64,000 nt of DNA from Mycobacterium sp. SMC-4 (GTDB lineage: Bacteria > Actinomycetota > Actinomycetes > Mycobacteriales > Mycobacteriaceae). Position numbers and translations under genes: made by a program. Shown piece after piece: positions 49,360-58,719 of the stretch (within the stretch, counting starts at the first letter, position 1; each line of letters opens with the position of its first letter). The stretch lies in the NCBI RefSeq assembly GCF_025263265.1, contig NZ_CP079869.1, forward strand, positions 4,898,001-4,962,000, given 5' to 3'. The notes under the pieces were generated by a model. That model did no database searches and was not told where the DNA came from. It saw nothing but the letters and a program-made list of their open reading frames with translations.

Positions 49360-49848
49360 GTGCAGTTCGACGTCCTCATCGAGATCCCGAAGGGATCGCG
49401 CAACAAGTACGAGGTGGACCACGACACCGGCAAGGTGAAGCTGGACCGCTACCTGTTCACGTCGTTCGGCTATCCCACCGACTACGGCTACATCGAAGAC
49501 ACCCTCGGCGAAGACGGTGACCCGCTGGATGCGCTGGTGCTGCTGCCCGAGCCGGTGTTCCCGGGCTGCATCGTCGAGGCGCGCCCGGTCGGCATGTTCC
49601 GGATGACCGATGAGGCCGGTGGCGACGACAAGGTGCTCTGCGTGCTGGCCGACCCGCGTTGGGACCACATCACCGACATCGGCGACGTCTCCGAGTTCGA
49701 GCTGGATGCGATCAAGCACTTCTTCGTGCATTACAAGGACCTCGAGCCGGGCAAGTTCGTCAAAGCCGCCGACTGGGTGGGCCGTGCCGAGGCCGAGGCC
49801 GAGGTCAACCGGTCGATCGAGCGGTACAAGACGTCCGGCGGCCACTAG
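49360..49848 (+). CDS. ppa: Inorganic pyrophosphatase
   Basis: 162-aa family I pyrophosphatase, orthologue of Rv3628. The active-site carboxylates are in [17 protein letters not shown] (about residues 42-58) and in [10 protein letters not shown] near 90. The substrate Lys/Arg are in [12 protein letters not shown]. The GTG start is supported by a clear AAGGAG. It is divergent from dacB with a 98-nt gap. Confidence 0.96.
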   Translation: MQFDVLIEIPKGSRNKYEVDHDTGKVKLDRYLFTSFGYPTDYGYIEDTLGEDGDPLDALVLLPEPVFPGCIVEARPVGMFRMTDEAGGDDKVLCVLADPRWDHITDIGDVSEFELDAIKHFFVHYKDLEPGKFVKAADWVGRAEAEAEVNRSIERYKTSGGH

Positions 49849-49920
49849 CGATTCCACTGAATTTGCACACACGTAACACGACGTAACGTCGGTGCCGTAT
49901 GGCGGTCCGATCATGACGGA

Positions 49921-50442
49921 ATGTTGCTGCATCAGGGGATCGGCCTCGACGCGTTCAACGCCGTGCCGTTGCGCCGGGCCGTGCACTGCGTCTTCGAGTG
50001 CTGCTACAGCGTGCCGCTGGCCGCCGACCTGGCGCGCCAGCGTCCCTTCGACGACCACGAACAGTTGTTCCGCTGCGCTGATGCGCTGCTGTTCGGGCTG
50101 AGCGAGGAATCGATCGACTCGATCCTGCAGGCCTATCCCGACATCGGGCGGCGGCCCGGCAGCGAGAAGTCGGCGGCCGAACAATGCGCCATCATCGACG
50201 AGCGTCCCGAAGTGATGGCCGAGCTGACCGCCGCGTCGAAGGAATACCTGGCGCACTTCGGTTTCGGGTTTGTCATGTTCGTCAACGGGTTCTGCGCCGA
50301 CGAGGTGCTGGCCGCCGCCCGCGACCGGATGCACAACGACCACGACACCGAACGCAAGGTGGTGCGCAACGAGCTCGCGCGCATCAACCGCACCCGGCTG
50401 GAGCGGATGCTGGGCCCAGAGGGCGGCTACGACAACTGGTGA
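49921..50442 (+). CDS. uraD: OHCU decarboxylase (UraD-like)
   Basis: 173-aa protein of the 2-oxo-4-hydroxy-4-carboxy-5-ureidoimidazoline decarboxylase family, the last step from urate to S-allantoin. Conserved features are FNAVPLRRAVHCVFECC, a long helical core, DERPEVMAELTAASKEY and the FGFGFVMFVNGF strand that corresponds to the family FIPF-like block. No uricase or HIU hydrolase gene is in the window, so pathway membership is inferred. ATG 49921 is used. It ends 2 nt from a convergent hypothetical gene. Confidence 0.78.
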   Translation: MLLHQGIGLDAFNAVPLRRAVHCVFECCYSVPLAADLARQRPFDDHEQLFRCADALLFGLSEESIDSILQAYPDIGRRPGSEKSAAEQCAIIDERPEVMAELTAASKEYLAHFGFGFVMFVNGFCADEVLAAARDRMHNDHDTERKVVRNELARINRTRLERMLGPEGGYDNW

Positions 50443-50444
50443 GC

Positions 50445-50846
50445 TCAGCTGGCGTGCGCGGGCCGGTGCTCGTGCAGCCGACCGAGCACCTCACGCCCCA
50501 GTGCCGTCACGTCCTGAGTCGGTGACCCGGCGATCAGCGTAACACCGTCGGCCACCCCGGCCGACGCGATGTCCGAGATCAACCCGAGTAGGCCGGCGAC
50601 CGTGCCGGCGTAGTGCACGGTGTTCGCGCCGACCGGTCCGAGCGCCCGGCGCGCCGTCCGGAAGTCAGCGGCGATGGCCACGACGATGTCGAGGATCGCC
50701 GCCGCCCCGTCCGAGCGGGCGTGGATGCGCTGGCGCATCCGCTGCGCCTGCTGCAAATCAGGGGCGCTGACCCGGGCGATCGGCTGCTTCCGATCGCCGT
50801 CGGTCAGCTCGCGTGATCCGGTGTCATCCGCCACGAAAAGCCGCAC
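50445..50846 (-). CDS. Small hypothetical protein, resembling a luciferase-like monooxygenase C-terminus
   Basis: 133-aa protein, GTG 50846. An N-terminal strand and polar stretch are followed by helices and a segment HYAGTVAGLLGLISDIASAGVADGVTLI (split about residues 77-105). That segment is reminiscent of the last barrel strand and helix of luciferase-like flavin monooxygenases (consensus GTPEEVADxLxxxxxAGxDGFxL). If so, it is a remnant or a stand-alone fragment; the catalytic barrel is absent. The similarity is weak, and I give it no function. Codon use is normal. Confidence 0.5.
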   Translation of the reverse strand: MRLFVADDTGSRELTDGDRKQPIARVSAPDLQQAQRMRQRIHARSDGAAAILDIVVAIAADFRTARRALGPVGANTVHYAGTVAGLLGLISDIASAGVADGVTLIAGSPTQDVTALGREVLGRLHEHRPAHAS

Positions 50847-50905
50847 CCGGCGACGCTAACCGGGTGCCGCAGGCGCCGACCAGCGTTGCGATCAGCGCGA
50901 GCGAA

Positions 50906-51934
50906 TCACCGCAGGGGTCCGGCGTCCTGCGCGGGCTCGGGTTCGGGTTCGGGCTTACCGCCGTTGCGAACATCGTGCACCCGGGTCTTGTACAAGCTGG
51001 CCACAGTGGTGATCAGCAGCGTGACGACGATGACACCGAGGCTGGCCAGGGTCGGGATCTCCGGGACCGGCACGTGCCGGCCGCCGTTGATGAACGGCAG
51101 CTCGTTCTCATGCAGCGCGTGCAGCAACAGCTTGATGCCGATGAAGCCGAGGATGAACGCCAGCCCCTGCGACAGGTACACCAAACGCTTGAGCAGGTCA
51201 CCGAGCAGGAAGTACAGCTGGCGCAGCCCCATCAGCGCGAACACGTTGGCGGTGAACACCAGATAGGGCTCGCGGGTCAGGCCGTAGATCGCCGGAATGG
51301 AGTCCAGCGCGAACAGCAGATCGGTGGTGCCCAGCGCGATGATGACCAGGAACATCGGCGTCATCAACCTGGCCCCGCGGTGATCGCGCACCCAGAGTTT
51401 GAGACCGTCCCAGGTGTCGGTGAAGTTCAACCGCTTCTGCGCGAACCGCACCACCGCGTTGTCGGCGTCGTCGTCGTGGTCGGTGTCGCGGACCAGCTTG
51501 ATCGCCGTGTACACCAGAAACGCGCCGAACAGGTAGAACACCCACGAGAACTGCTCGATGGCCACAGCACCCAGGGCGATGAAGATCCCACGGAACACCA
51601 GCGCCAGGATGATGCCGACCAGCAACGCCTGCTGCTGGTAGATCCGGGGCACCTTGAAGCTGGCCATGATGATCAAGAAGATGAACAGGTTGTCCACCGA
51701 CAGGCTGTACTCGGTGAGCCAGCCTGCGTAGAACTCCACGCCGTACTGGCTGCCGTGGAAGAACCAGATCCACAAGCCGAATGCGACGGCCAAACCGACA
51801 TAGATGCTCAGCGCTGTTCCGGTTTCCCGGCGCGACGGTTCGTGCGGACGCCGTCCGATCACGATGACATCGAAAAGCAGGATCGCCATCGTCACCGTGA
51901 GCGTGATCGCCCACTCCAGCCCACTGACGTTCAT
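50906..51934 (-). CDS. TerC-family integral membrane protein
   Basis: 342-aa membrane protein with about nine hydrophobic segments. Family-typical acidic residues within helices are in EYSLSVDNLFIFLIIM (near 77-92) and GTTDLLFALDSIPAIYG (near 200-216). TerC/Alx members export manganese or load exported metalloenzymes. A ribosome-binding site GGAGG lies 4 nt before ATG 51934. The leader resembles a manganese riboswitch, which fits a Mn2+ export role. The C-terminus is a short Glu/Pro tail. Confidence 0.9.
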   Translation of the reverse strand: MNVSGLEWAITLTVTMAILLFDVIVIGRRPHEPSRRETGTALSIYVGLAVAFGLWIWFFHGSQYGVEFYAGWLTEYSLSVDNLFIFLIIMASFKVPRIYQQQALLVGIILALVFRGIFIALGAVAIEQFSWVFYLFGAFLVYTAIKLVRDTDHDDDADNAVVRFAQKRLNFTDTWDGLKLWVRDHRGARLMTPMFLVIIALGTTDLLFALDSIPAIYGLTREPYLVFTANVFALMGLRQLYFLLGDLLKRLVYLSQGLAFILGFIGIKLLLHALHENELPFINGGRHVPVPEIPTLASLGVIVVTLLITTVASLYKTRVHDVRNGGKPEPEPEPAQDAGPLR

Positions 51935-51956
51935 GAAACCTCCGGTCGTGTATTAC

Positions 51957-52064
51957 GCCAGAGGTCTGTTCCGCCACCCGCACAGCAGGCAACCCGCGGC
52001 ACCGGTCGACCGACGACGGACAACGTGATGACGACACCGCAGCGAAGGATTACTCCCCTCCAAG
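51957..52064 (-). ncRNA. yybP-ykoY-like (Mn2+) riboswitch upstream of terC
   Basis: Minus-strand leader with the hallmarks of this class: GAGGGGAGTA near its 5' end, GGGTTGCCTGC in the second half, and ACCTCTGGC at the 3' end. GAGG of the first block can pair with CCTC of the last to close the P1 helix. The 3' end is 22 nt before the terC start codon. It would be expected to raise TerC when Mn2+ is high. Boundaries are approximate. Confidence 0.82.
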
Positions 52065-52070
52065 TTGGCC

Positions 52071-52076
52071 ATTGTG
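52071..52076 (-). promoter_or_regulatory. Candidate -10 element of the terC leader
   Basis: CACAAT on the minus strand, within CTGGCACAAT, which also occurs at the permease promoter near 2764. Predicted start about 52064. Confidence 0.4.
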
Positions 52077-52140
52077 CCAGCACCACCACCGACACGCGCA
52101 AATCGACGCCGCCCGGCCGCAGGACCCTGCGCCAGAGGCC

Positions 52141-52146
52141 TAGGGT
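52141..52146 (+). promoter_or_regulatory. -10 element of the NRPS operon (leaderless)
   Basis: TAGGGT, 8 nt before GTG 52155, the same spacing as at cysS and lysS. Confidence 0.5.
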
Positions 52147-52154
52147 TTGTACCC

Positions 52155-55100
52155 GTGACAACAGCGGATTCCAGGCCGCAGATCCCGAGCCAATTCGTCC
52201 AATCTGCGCACGCACCCCCACCGCGCACGCTGATCGACATCCTCTACGAGACCGCGCGCCGCCACCCCGAGGCGCCCGCGCTCGACGACGGCGAAGTACA
52301 GCTGACCTACGCCGAGCTGATCGGCGACATCGAAGACAGCGTGTCGTGGCTGGCTGCGCGCGGCATCGGCCGCGGCGACCGGATCGGGATCCGGATGCCC
52401 TCGGGCAGCTATGCGCTCTACGTCGCGATCCTGGCCACCCTGGCGGCCGGTGCGGCCTACGTGCCGGTCGACGCCGACGACCCGGCCGAGCGCGCCGAGT
52501 TGGTGTTCACCGAGGCCGACGTCGTCGCAGTGATCACCGAGCGCGGCCTGGTCCGGGGTCCCGGTGCGTCGCGGGGTTGGCGGGCGGCGGCACCGCTGAG
52601 CCGCGACGACGCATGGGTCATCTTCACCTCAGGCTCCACCGGAACGCCCAAGGGCGTGGCGGTCACCCACCGCAGCGCCGCGGCGTTCGTCGACGCCGAG
52701 GCCACGTTGTTCTGCCGGGACAACCCACTGGGCCCCGGTGACCGGGTGCTGGCCGGGCTGTCGGTGGGCTTCGACGCCTCGTGCGAGGAAATGTGGTTGG
52801 CCTGGCGCCATGGTGCCTGCCTGGTGCCCGCGCCGCGCTCACTGGTGCGCAGCGGGATGGACCTGGGCCCGTGGTTGGTCTCCCGCGACATCACCGTCGT
52901 CTCGACGGTGCCCACGCTGGCAGCGCTGTGGCCACCGGAGGCGCTGGAATCGGTGCGGCTGTTGATCTTCGGCGGCGAGGCCTGCCCCCCGGAGCTGGCC
53001 GAACGGCTGGCGGCCGGACCCGAAGGCGCCGGTCGCGAGGTCTGGAACACCTACGGACCCACCGAGGCCGCCGTGGTGTCGTGCGCAGCCCGGCTGACGG
53101 GTTCCGGCGCGGTCAGCATCGGGTTGCCGCTGCCCGGCTGGGATCTGGCGGTCGTCGACAACGCCGGAAATCCGGTCGGGCTCGGCCAGACCGGGGAACT
53201 GGTCATCGGTGGCGTCGGGTTGGCGCGCTACCTCGACGCCGACAAGGACGCCGAGAAGTTCGCCGCGATGCCGTCGCTGAGCCGACAAGGATCCTGGAGC
53301 CGCGCCTACCGCAGCGGTGACCTGGTGCGGCTGGAGGCCGACGGTCTGTACTTCATGGGCCGCGCCGACGACCAGGTCAAGGTCGGCGGGCGCCGGATCG
53401 AGCTCGGTGAGGTCGACACCGCACTGCTCAACCTGCCCGGGGTGGCCGGCGGGGCAGCCGCCGTCCGGCGCACCCGCAGCGGGACCCCGGTGCTGGTCGG
53501 TTACGTGGTCGCTGCCGACCCCGCGGGGTTCGATCTGGCCGGGGCGCGGGCCCAGCTCGCCGAGCGGTTGCCTGCTGCGCTGGTCCCGCGCCTGGCGCTG
53601 GTCGACGAGCTGCCGACCCGCACGTCGGGAAAGGTGGACCGCGACGCGCTGCCGTGGCCCGTCGGCGACGACCGGGACACCGACGGCGCGGCACTGCACG
53701 GAACCACCGGGTGGCTGGCCGAGCTGTGGCGGGAAGTGCTCGGCGCGCCGGTCGACGGGCCGCAGGCCGACTTCTTCGCCCTGGGCGGTGGCTCACTGTC
53801 GGCGGCCCAGTTGATCGCCGCGCTGCGCGCCCGCTACCCGCAGGTGACCGTCGCCGATCTCTACGACCATCCCCGGCTGGGGTCGCTGGCCGGCTATCTC
53901 GACGAGATGGCCCCGGCCCCGGAGGTGACGACACGTTCGGTGGCGCCGGTGCCACGCTGGTCGCAGGTGGTGCAGGTGATCTCGACGGTGCCGTTGGCGA
54001 TGCTGGCCGGTGCACAGTGGCTGGTCTGGCTGGCGTTGGCCAACAACGTCGCCGCGCAGCTGTCGCTGGTGCCGTGGGCGCGGCCGGTCAGCTGGTGGTG
54101 GGTGCTGGCCGGGTTTCTCACGTTCGTCACTCCGCTGGGCCGCATGAGCATCGCCGCCGCGGGCGCGCGGGTGCTCGTCGGCAGCCTCGCCCCAGGCACC
54201 TACCGCCGTGGCGGTCCCGAGCACCTACGGGTGTGGTTGGCCGAACGGCTGGCCGCGGCCAGCGGCGCGGAGAACATGGCAGGCGCGCCCTGGCTGGTGT
54301 ATTACGCACGGGCGCTGGGCAACTCGATCGGCAAGGGCGTGGATCTGCATTCCGCGCCACCGGTCACCGGGATGCTGACACTCGGACACCGGTGTGCGAT
54401 CGAGCCCGAGGTCGACCTCACCGGCTACTGGATCGATGGTGACCTGTTCCACGTCGGTCCGATCACCGTCGGCAACGACGCCACCGTCGGTGCGCGCACC
54501 ACCCTGTTGCCCGGCGCCATGGTGGGCAAGAACGCCGACGTCGCGCCGGGCTCGGCGGTGGTCGGCAAGGTCAAGAACGCGCAGTACTGGAAGGGTTCGC
54601 CCGCGGTGAAGTCGGGCAAGGCCAAGCACCCGTGGCCGGACCGGCGTCCCGGGCGCGCACCGCAGTGGGCGGTGGTGTTCGGTGTGACCTCGCTGCTGCT
54701 GGCATCGCTTCCGCTGGTGGCGCTGGGCTGCGGACTGGCGGTGATCGGCTGGGCGGTGCGCGCAACACCGTCGGTGACCGCCGCGGTGAACCCGGCGCTG
54801 CTGTGGCTGGTGCCGGCGACGTTGACCTCGCTGCTGGTCTACGCCGCGCTGACGGTGATCGGGGTGCGGGTGCTGGCGATCGGGCTGACCGAGGGCTACC
54901 ACCCGGTGCGCAGCCGCCCCGGCTGGCAGCTGTGGGCCACCGAGCGGCTGATGGACGCGGCGCGCAACTACCTGTTCCCGATCTATGCCAGCCTGCTGAC
55001 GCCGGCGTGGTTGCGTCTGCTCGGCGCCACGGTGGGCCGCGGCACCGAGATCTCGACGGTGCTGCTGATCCCGAAGTTCACCGTGGTCGAAGACGGCGCC

Positions 55101-56102
55101 TTTCTGGCCGACGACACGATGGTGGCGTCCTACGAGCTCGGCGGCGGGTGGATCCACGTCGCACGGGCCACCGTGGGCAAGCGGGCCTTCCTGGGCAACT
55201 CGGGCATCACCCAGCCTGGGCGGCGGGTCCCCGACGACGGGCTGGTGGCCGTGTTGTCGGCCACCCCGACCAAGGCCAAGACCGGGTCGTCGTGGCTGGG
55301 CAGCCCGCCGGTGCGGTTGCGCCGCAGACCCACCGCTGCCGATGCGCTGCGCACCTTCCACCCCTCGGCCCGGCTGAAGGTGCTGCGTGCCGCGGTGGAG
55401 AGCTGCCGGGTGACTGCGGTGGTGGTGACATTCGCGCTCGGCGTCGCCGTCTTCGCCGCATTGCAGGCAGTCATCGTCTCTCAGCACTGGTGGTGGGCAG
55501 CGCTGGCGGCCGGCCCGATCCTGCTGGCTGTCGGCGCGGTGGCCGGCGCGGTCGCGGTGCTCGCGAAATGGCTTGTGGTGGGCCCGATCCGGGTCAGCGA
55601 ACACCCGTTGTGGTCGTCATTTGTCTGGCGCAACGAAGTGGCGGACACGTTTGTCGAGACCGTCGCGGCCCCGTGGTTCGCCCGCGCCGCGGCCGGCACC
55701 CCGGTGATGAACGTGTGGCTGCGCGCGCTCGGAGCGTCGATCGGGCGTGGCGTGTGGTGTGAGACGTATTGGCTGCCCGAAGCCGATCTGGTCACGCTGG
55801 GCGATGGATCGACCGTCAACCGGGGATGTGTGGTGCAGACACACCTCTTCCACGACAGGATCATGCGGATGGACACCGTCACCGTTGAGGCCGGGGCCAC
55901 CCTCGGGCCGCACTGCATCGCGTTGCCGGCCGCGCGCATCGGCGCCGCCGCCACCGTCGGCCCGGCATCGCTGGTGATGCGCGGTGACGAAGTGCCGGCC
56001 TCCACCCGCTGGCAGGGCAATCCGATTGCGCCGTGGACTGCACGCCGTAAGAAGAACTCTGCCGAGGCTGGGACGAAACCGAAGAAGTCCGCGGCGGCGT
56101 GA
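52155..56102 (+). CDS. Pls/PosA-type membrane nonribosomal peptide synthetase
   Basis: 1315-aa single-module NRPS of the polycationic-peptide (Pls/PosA) type. The adenylation domain spans about 25-500 (FTSGSTGTPKG near 158, AYRSGDL, TSGK with Lys493). The carrier domain follows with phosphopantetheine Ser547 in GGGS. The rest alternates about six transmembrane helices with three left-handed beta-helix blocks (about 723-815, 953-1040 and 1190-1293) that polymerise aminoacyl units in ε-poly-lysine synthetase. There is no condensation or thioesterase domain, as expected for the family. GTG 52155 is fixed by the -10 box. First of five overlapping genes; product likely exported. Confidence 0.88.
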   Translation: MTTADSRPQIPSQFVQSAHAPPPRTLIDILYETARRHPEAPALDDGEVQLTYAELIGDIEDSVSWLAARGIGRGDRIGIRMPSGSYALYVAILATLAAGAAYVPVDADDPAERAELVFTEADVVAVITERGLVRGPGASRGWRAAAPLSRDDAWVIFTSGSTGTPKGVAVTHRSAAAFVDAEATLFCRDNPLGPGDRVLAGLSVGFDASCEEMWLAWRHGACLVPAPRSLVRSGMDLGPWLVSRDITVVSTVPTLAALWPPEALESVRLLIFGGEACPPELAERLAAGPEGAGREVWNTYGPTEAAVVSCAARLTGSGAVSIGLPLPGWDLAVVDNAGNPVGLGQTGELVIGGVGLARYLDADKDAEKFAAMPSLSRQGSWSRAYRSGDLVRLEADGLYFMGRADDQVKVGGRRIELGEVDTALLNLPGVAGGAAAVRRTRSGTPVLVGYVVAADPAGFDLAGARAQLAERLPAALVPRLALVDELPTRTSGKVDRDALPWPVGDDRDTDGAALHGTTGWLAELWREVLGAPVDGPQADFFALGGGSLSAAQLIAALRARYPQVTVADLYDHPRLGSLAGYLDEMAPAPEVTTRSVAPVPRWSQVVQVISTVPLAMLAGAQWLVWLALANNVAAQLSLVPWARPVSWWWVLAGFLTFVTPLGRMSIAAAGARVLVGSLAPGTYRRGGPEHLRVWLAERLAAASGAENMAGAPWLVYYARALGNSIGKGVDLHSAPPVTGMLTLGHRCAIEPEVDLTGYWIDGDLFHVGPITVGNDATVGARTTLLPGAMVGKNADVAPGSAVVGKVKNAQYWKGSPAVKSGKAKHPWPDRRPGRAPQWAVVFGVTSLLLASLPLVALGCGLAVIGWAVRATPSVTAAVNPALLWLVPATLTSLLVYAALTVIGVRVLAIGLTEGYHPVRSRPGWQLWATERLMDAARNYLFPIYASLLTPAWLRLLGATVGRGTEISTVLLIPKFTVVEDGAFLADDTMVASYELGGGWIHVARATVGKRAFLGNSGITQPGRRVPDDGLVAVLSATPTKAKTGSSWLGSPPVRLRRRPTAADALRTFHPSARLKVLRAAVESCRVTAVVVTFALGVAVFAALQAVIVSQHWWWAALAAGPILLAVGAVAGAVAVLAKWLVVGPIRVSEHPLWSSFVWRNEVADTFVETVAAPWFARAAAGTPVMNVWLRALGASIGRGVWCETYWLPEADLVTLGDGSTVNRGCVVQTHLFHDRIMRMDTVTVEAGATLGPHCIALPAARIGAAATVGPASLVMRGDEVPASTRWQGNPIAPWTARRKKNSAEAGTKPKKSAAA

Positions 56103-57442
56103 CGACCCGAAGACGACCAACCAAGAAGGGATCGGCACCGGTCATCGACCCCTACCTGCCCGGCACCGGCAACTTCGGGTATCGGGTGTCCCGTTACGAA
56201 CTCGACCTCGACTACAAGGTGGCCAGTAACCGGCTGGCCGGCACTGTGACCGTGACAGCCGTGACCCTGGCTGAGCTCAAGGCGTTCACATTGGATCTGT
56301 CCGGCGCACTGACGGTGTCGAAAGTGTCGGTCAACGGCAGCCGACCGGCCCAGTTCCGCACCGCCGAGGACAAGTTGCACATCACCCTGGCCGAGCAGCT
56401 GCCCGCCGGCTCGGCGATGACGGTCACCGTGCGCTACGGCGGCAATCCCCGCCCGGTCCGGACCATCTGGGGCGCCGTGGGTTTCGAGGAGCTGACCGAG
56501 GGCGCGCTGGTGGCCGGGCAACCCAACGGGGCGTCCTCGTGGTTTCCGTGCGACGACCATCCGGCCGCCAAGGCCAGCTTCGGCATCCGGATCGCCGCCG
56601 AGAGTGCGTATTACGTGCTGGCCAACGGCAGGCTGACCGGGCGCCGTACCCGTGCCGGCACGACGACGTGGAACTACGAACAGGCCGAGCCGACGTCGAC
56701 GTATCTGGTCACGCTGCAGGTCGGCATGTACAGCCGGGCGCGGATGAGCAAGAACGGCGTCGAGATCGCGGCCGTGTTGCCCGACCGGTTGCGCCGCGAC
56801 TTCGACCACGACTTCGCCCGTCAGCCCCAGATGATGAAACTGTTCGTCGAACTGTTCGGCCCCTACCCGCTCTCGACCGGGTACACGGTGGTGATCACCG
56901 ATGACGTGCTCGAGATCCCCCTGGAGGCACAGGGGATTTCGATTTTCGGCGCCAACCACTGCACCGGTACCCGCCGGTCCGAGCGGCTGATCGCGCACGA
57001 ACTGGCCCACCAATGGTTCGGCAATTCGGTGACCGCGCAGCGGTGGCGCCACATCTGGCTGCATGAGGGCTTCGCCTGCTACGCGGAGTGGTTGTGGTCG
57101 CAGCACAGCGGTGGACGCAGCGCAGACGCCCTGGCCCGTCACTACCACCAGAAGTTGGCCAACTCGGCCCAGGATCTGATACTGGCCGACCCCGGGCCGA
57201 AGGACATGTTCGACGACCGCGTCTACAAGCGCGGGGCGCTGACCCTGCATGTGCTGCGCAGGCAGATCGGTGACACTGATTTCTTTGCCCTGCTTCGCGA
57301 TTGGACCACACGATACCGGCACAGCACCGCGGTCACCGACGACTTCACCGGACTGGCCGCGCAGTACTCGGACCACTCGCTGCGGCCGCTGTGGCATGCC
57401 TGGCTGCACTCCCCCGATCTCCCACCATTGGACCTGGCGTGA
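56099..57442 (+). CDS. M1-family metallopeptidase, short form
   Basis: 447-aa gluzincin. Zinc ligands are His300 and His304 in HELAHQWFGNS and Glu323 in WLHEGFACYAEW. The N-terminal beta-sandwich (about 15-190) is present, but the C-terminal helical domain of classical aminopeptidase N is missing. The usual GAMEN exopeptidase loop reads LEAQG (about 275-279). No signal peptide is seen, so it acts in the cytosol. GTG 56099 overlaps the NRPS stop (GTGA); a role in trimming or recycling the NRPS product is a guess. Confidence 0.85.
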   Translation: MTTRRRPTKKGSAPVIDPYLPGTGNFGYRVSRYELDLDYKVASNRLAGTVTVTAVTLAELKAFTLDLSGALTVSKVSVNGSRPAQFRTAEDKLHITLAEQLPAGSAMTVTVRYGGNPRPVRTIWGAVGFEELTEGALVAGQPNGASSWFPCDDHPAAKASFGIRIAAESAYYVLANGRLTGRRTRAGTTTWNYEQAEPTSTYLVTLQVGMYSRARMSKNGVEIAAVLPDRLRRDFDHDFARQPQMMKLFVELFGPYPLSTGYTVVITDDVLEIPLEAQGISIFGANHCTGTRRSERLIAHELAHQWFGNSVTAQRWRHIWLHEGFACYAEWLWSQHSGGRSADALARHYHQKLANSAQDLILADPGPKDMFDDRVYKRGALTLHVLRRQIGDTDFFALLRDWTTRYRHSTAVTDDFTGLAAQYSDHSLRPLWHAWLHSPDLPPLDLA

Positions 57443-58719
57443 CCGATGCCACGGCCGGCCCGTCCGGTCCGGTCACCCGGGGCAGTATGGTGCGCGTCGG
57501 TACGGCCACCGCGATATCCGCATTGTGCGGGTACGCGGTGCTCTATCTGGCAGCACGCGACCTCGATCCGGCCGGCTTCTCGGTGTTCGGGGTCTTCTGG
57601 GGGGCGTTCGGGTTGGCCAGCGGCGCGGCGTTCGGTCTGCTGCAGGAGACCACCCGCGAAGTCCGGGCGGCGCCCTACGCACCGCCGGGTGCCGACCGCA
57701 CCCGGCCGATCGGCGTCGCGGCCGGGGTGGGCATCGCCGCGGCGGCGGTGCTCGCGGTGACCTCACCGTGGTGGGCGAGCCACGTGTTCGTCGAGCAGCG
57801 CTCACTCTCGGTGGCGCTGCTGTGCTGCGGACTGGCCGGATTCTGCCTGCACACAACACTTCTGGGATTGCTGGCCGGAATCGGCCGATGGTCGCACTAC
57901 GGCGCACTGATGGTCGCCGACGCCGCGTTGCGGGTCGCGGTGGCCGCCGCGGGATTCGTCGTCGGCTGGGGACTCGGTGGATATCTGTGGGCCACCGTGG
58001 CCGGCGCGATGGCATGGCTGGCGATGCTGGTGGTGTCACCGACCGCGCGGGTGGCCGCCGCGCTGCGGACCCCCGGCGGGACCCGGACCTTCCTGCGCGG
58101 CACCGGGCATTCGATCGCCGCGGCGGGCGCGTCGGCAGTGCTGGTGATGGGCTTCCCGGTGCTGTTGCAGGCCACCTCCGACGAGCTGGGGGCCGCAGGC
58201 GGAGTGGTGATCCTGGCGGTGACGTTGACGCGTGCGCCGCTGCTGGTTCCGCTGACGGCCATGCAGGGCAACCTGATTGCCCATTTCGTCGATCAGCGCG
58301 CGCACCGACTCCGGGCGTTGATCACCCCGGCCGCGTTGGTCGGCACGCTCGGGGCAGCCGGGGTGGTACTGGCCGGGCTGTTCGGTCCGTGGCTGCTGCG
58401 CGAGGCGTTCGGTGCGCAGTACGTCGCCGAGGGCACCCTGCTGGCGTGGCTGACCGGCGCGGCGGTGGCCATCGCGCTGCTGACGCTGACCGGGGCGGCG
58501 ACGGTGGCCGCGGCGCTGCACCGCGCCTACGCCGCGGGCTGGGTGATCGCGACGGTGGCCTCGACACTGTTGCTGCTGTTACCGCTGGACCTGCAGGTAC
58601 GCACTGTCGTCGCCCTGTTGTGCGGTCCACTGCTGGGCATCGTCGTGCACCTGGCCGCACTCGTTACGGTGGCATACCGTCCCCACCATCCCCCGCAGAC
58701 GACGAAGGAGACACCGTGA
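57439..58719 (+). CDS. Polysaccharide-type flippase/integral membrane protein (Rv3630 type)
   Basis: 426-aa protein with about 12 hydrophobic segments in the layout of the MATE/MOP flippase superfamily (Wzx-like), similar to Rv3630. No soluble domain is present. GTG 57439 overlaps the peptidase stop (GTGA), and the stop overlaps galE (GTGA). An in-frame open stretch upstream to 57301 lies inside the peptidase gene and is not coding. A role in moving a lipid-linked or polymeric envelope precursor across the membrane is inferred. Confidence 0.75.
   Translation: MTDATAGPSGPVTRGSMVRVGTATAISALCGYAVLYLAARDLDPAGFSVFGVFWGAFGLASGAAFGLLQETTREVRAAPYAPPGADRTRPIGVAAGVGIAAAAVLAVTSPWWASHVFVEQRSLSVALLCCGLAGFCLHTTLLGLLAGIGRWSHYGALMVADAALRVAVAAAGFVVGWGLGGYLWATVAGAMAWLAMLVVSPTARVAAALRTPGGTRTFLRGTGHSIAAAGASAVLVMGFPVLLQATSDELGAAGGVVILAVTLTRAPLLVPLTAMQGNLIAHFVDQRAHRLRALITPAALVGTLGAAGVVLAGLFGPWLLREAFGAQYVAEGTLLAWLTGAAVAIALLTLTGAATVAAALHRAYAAGWVIATVASTLLLLLPLDLQVRTVVALLCGPLLGIVVHLAALVTVAYRPHHPPQTTKETP

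Noticed and set aside
50813..52741. A 642-codon plus-strand frame across terC and into the NRPS gene
   Set aside because: It is antisense to TerC and out of frame in the NRPS; no domain.
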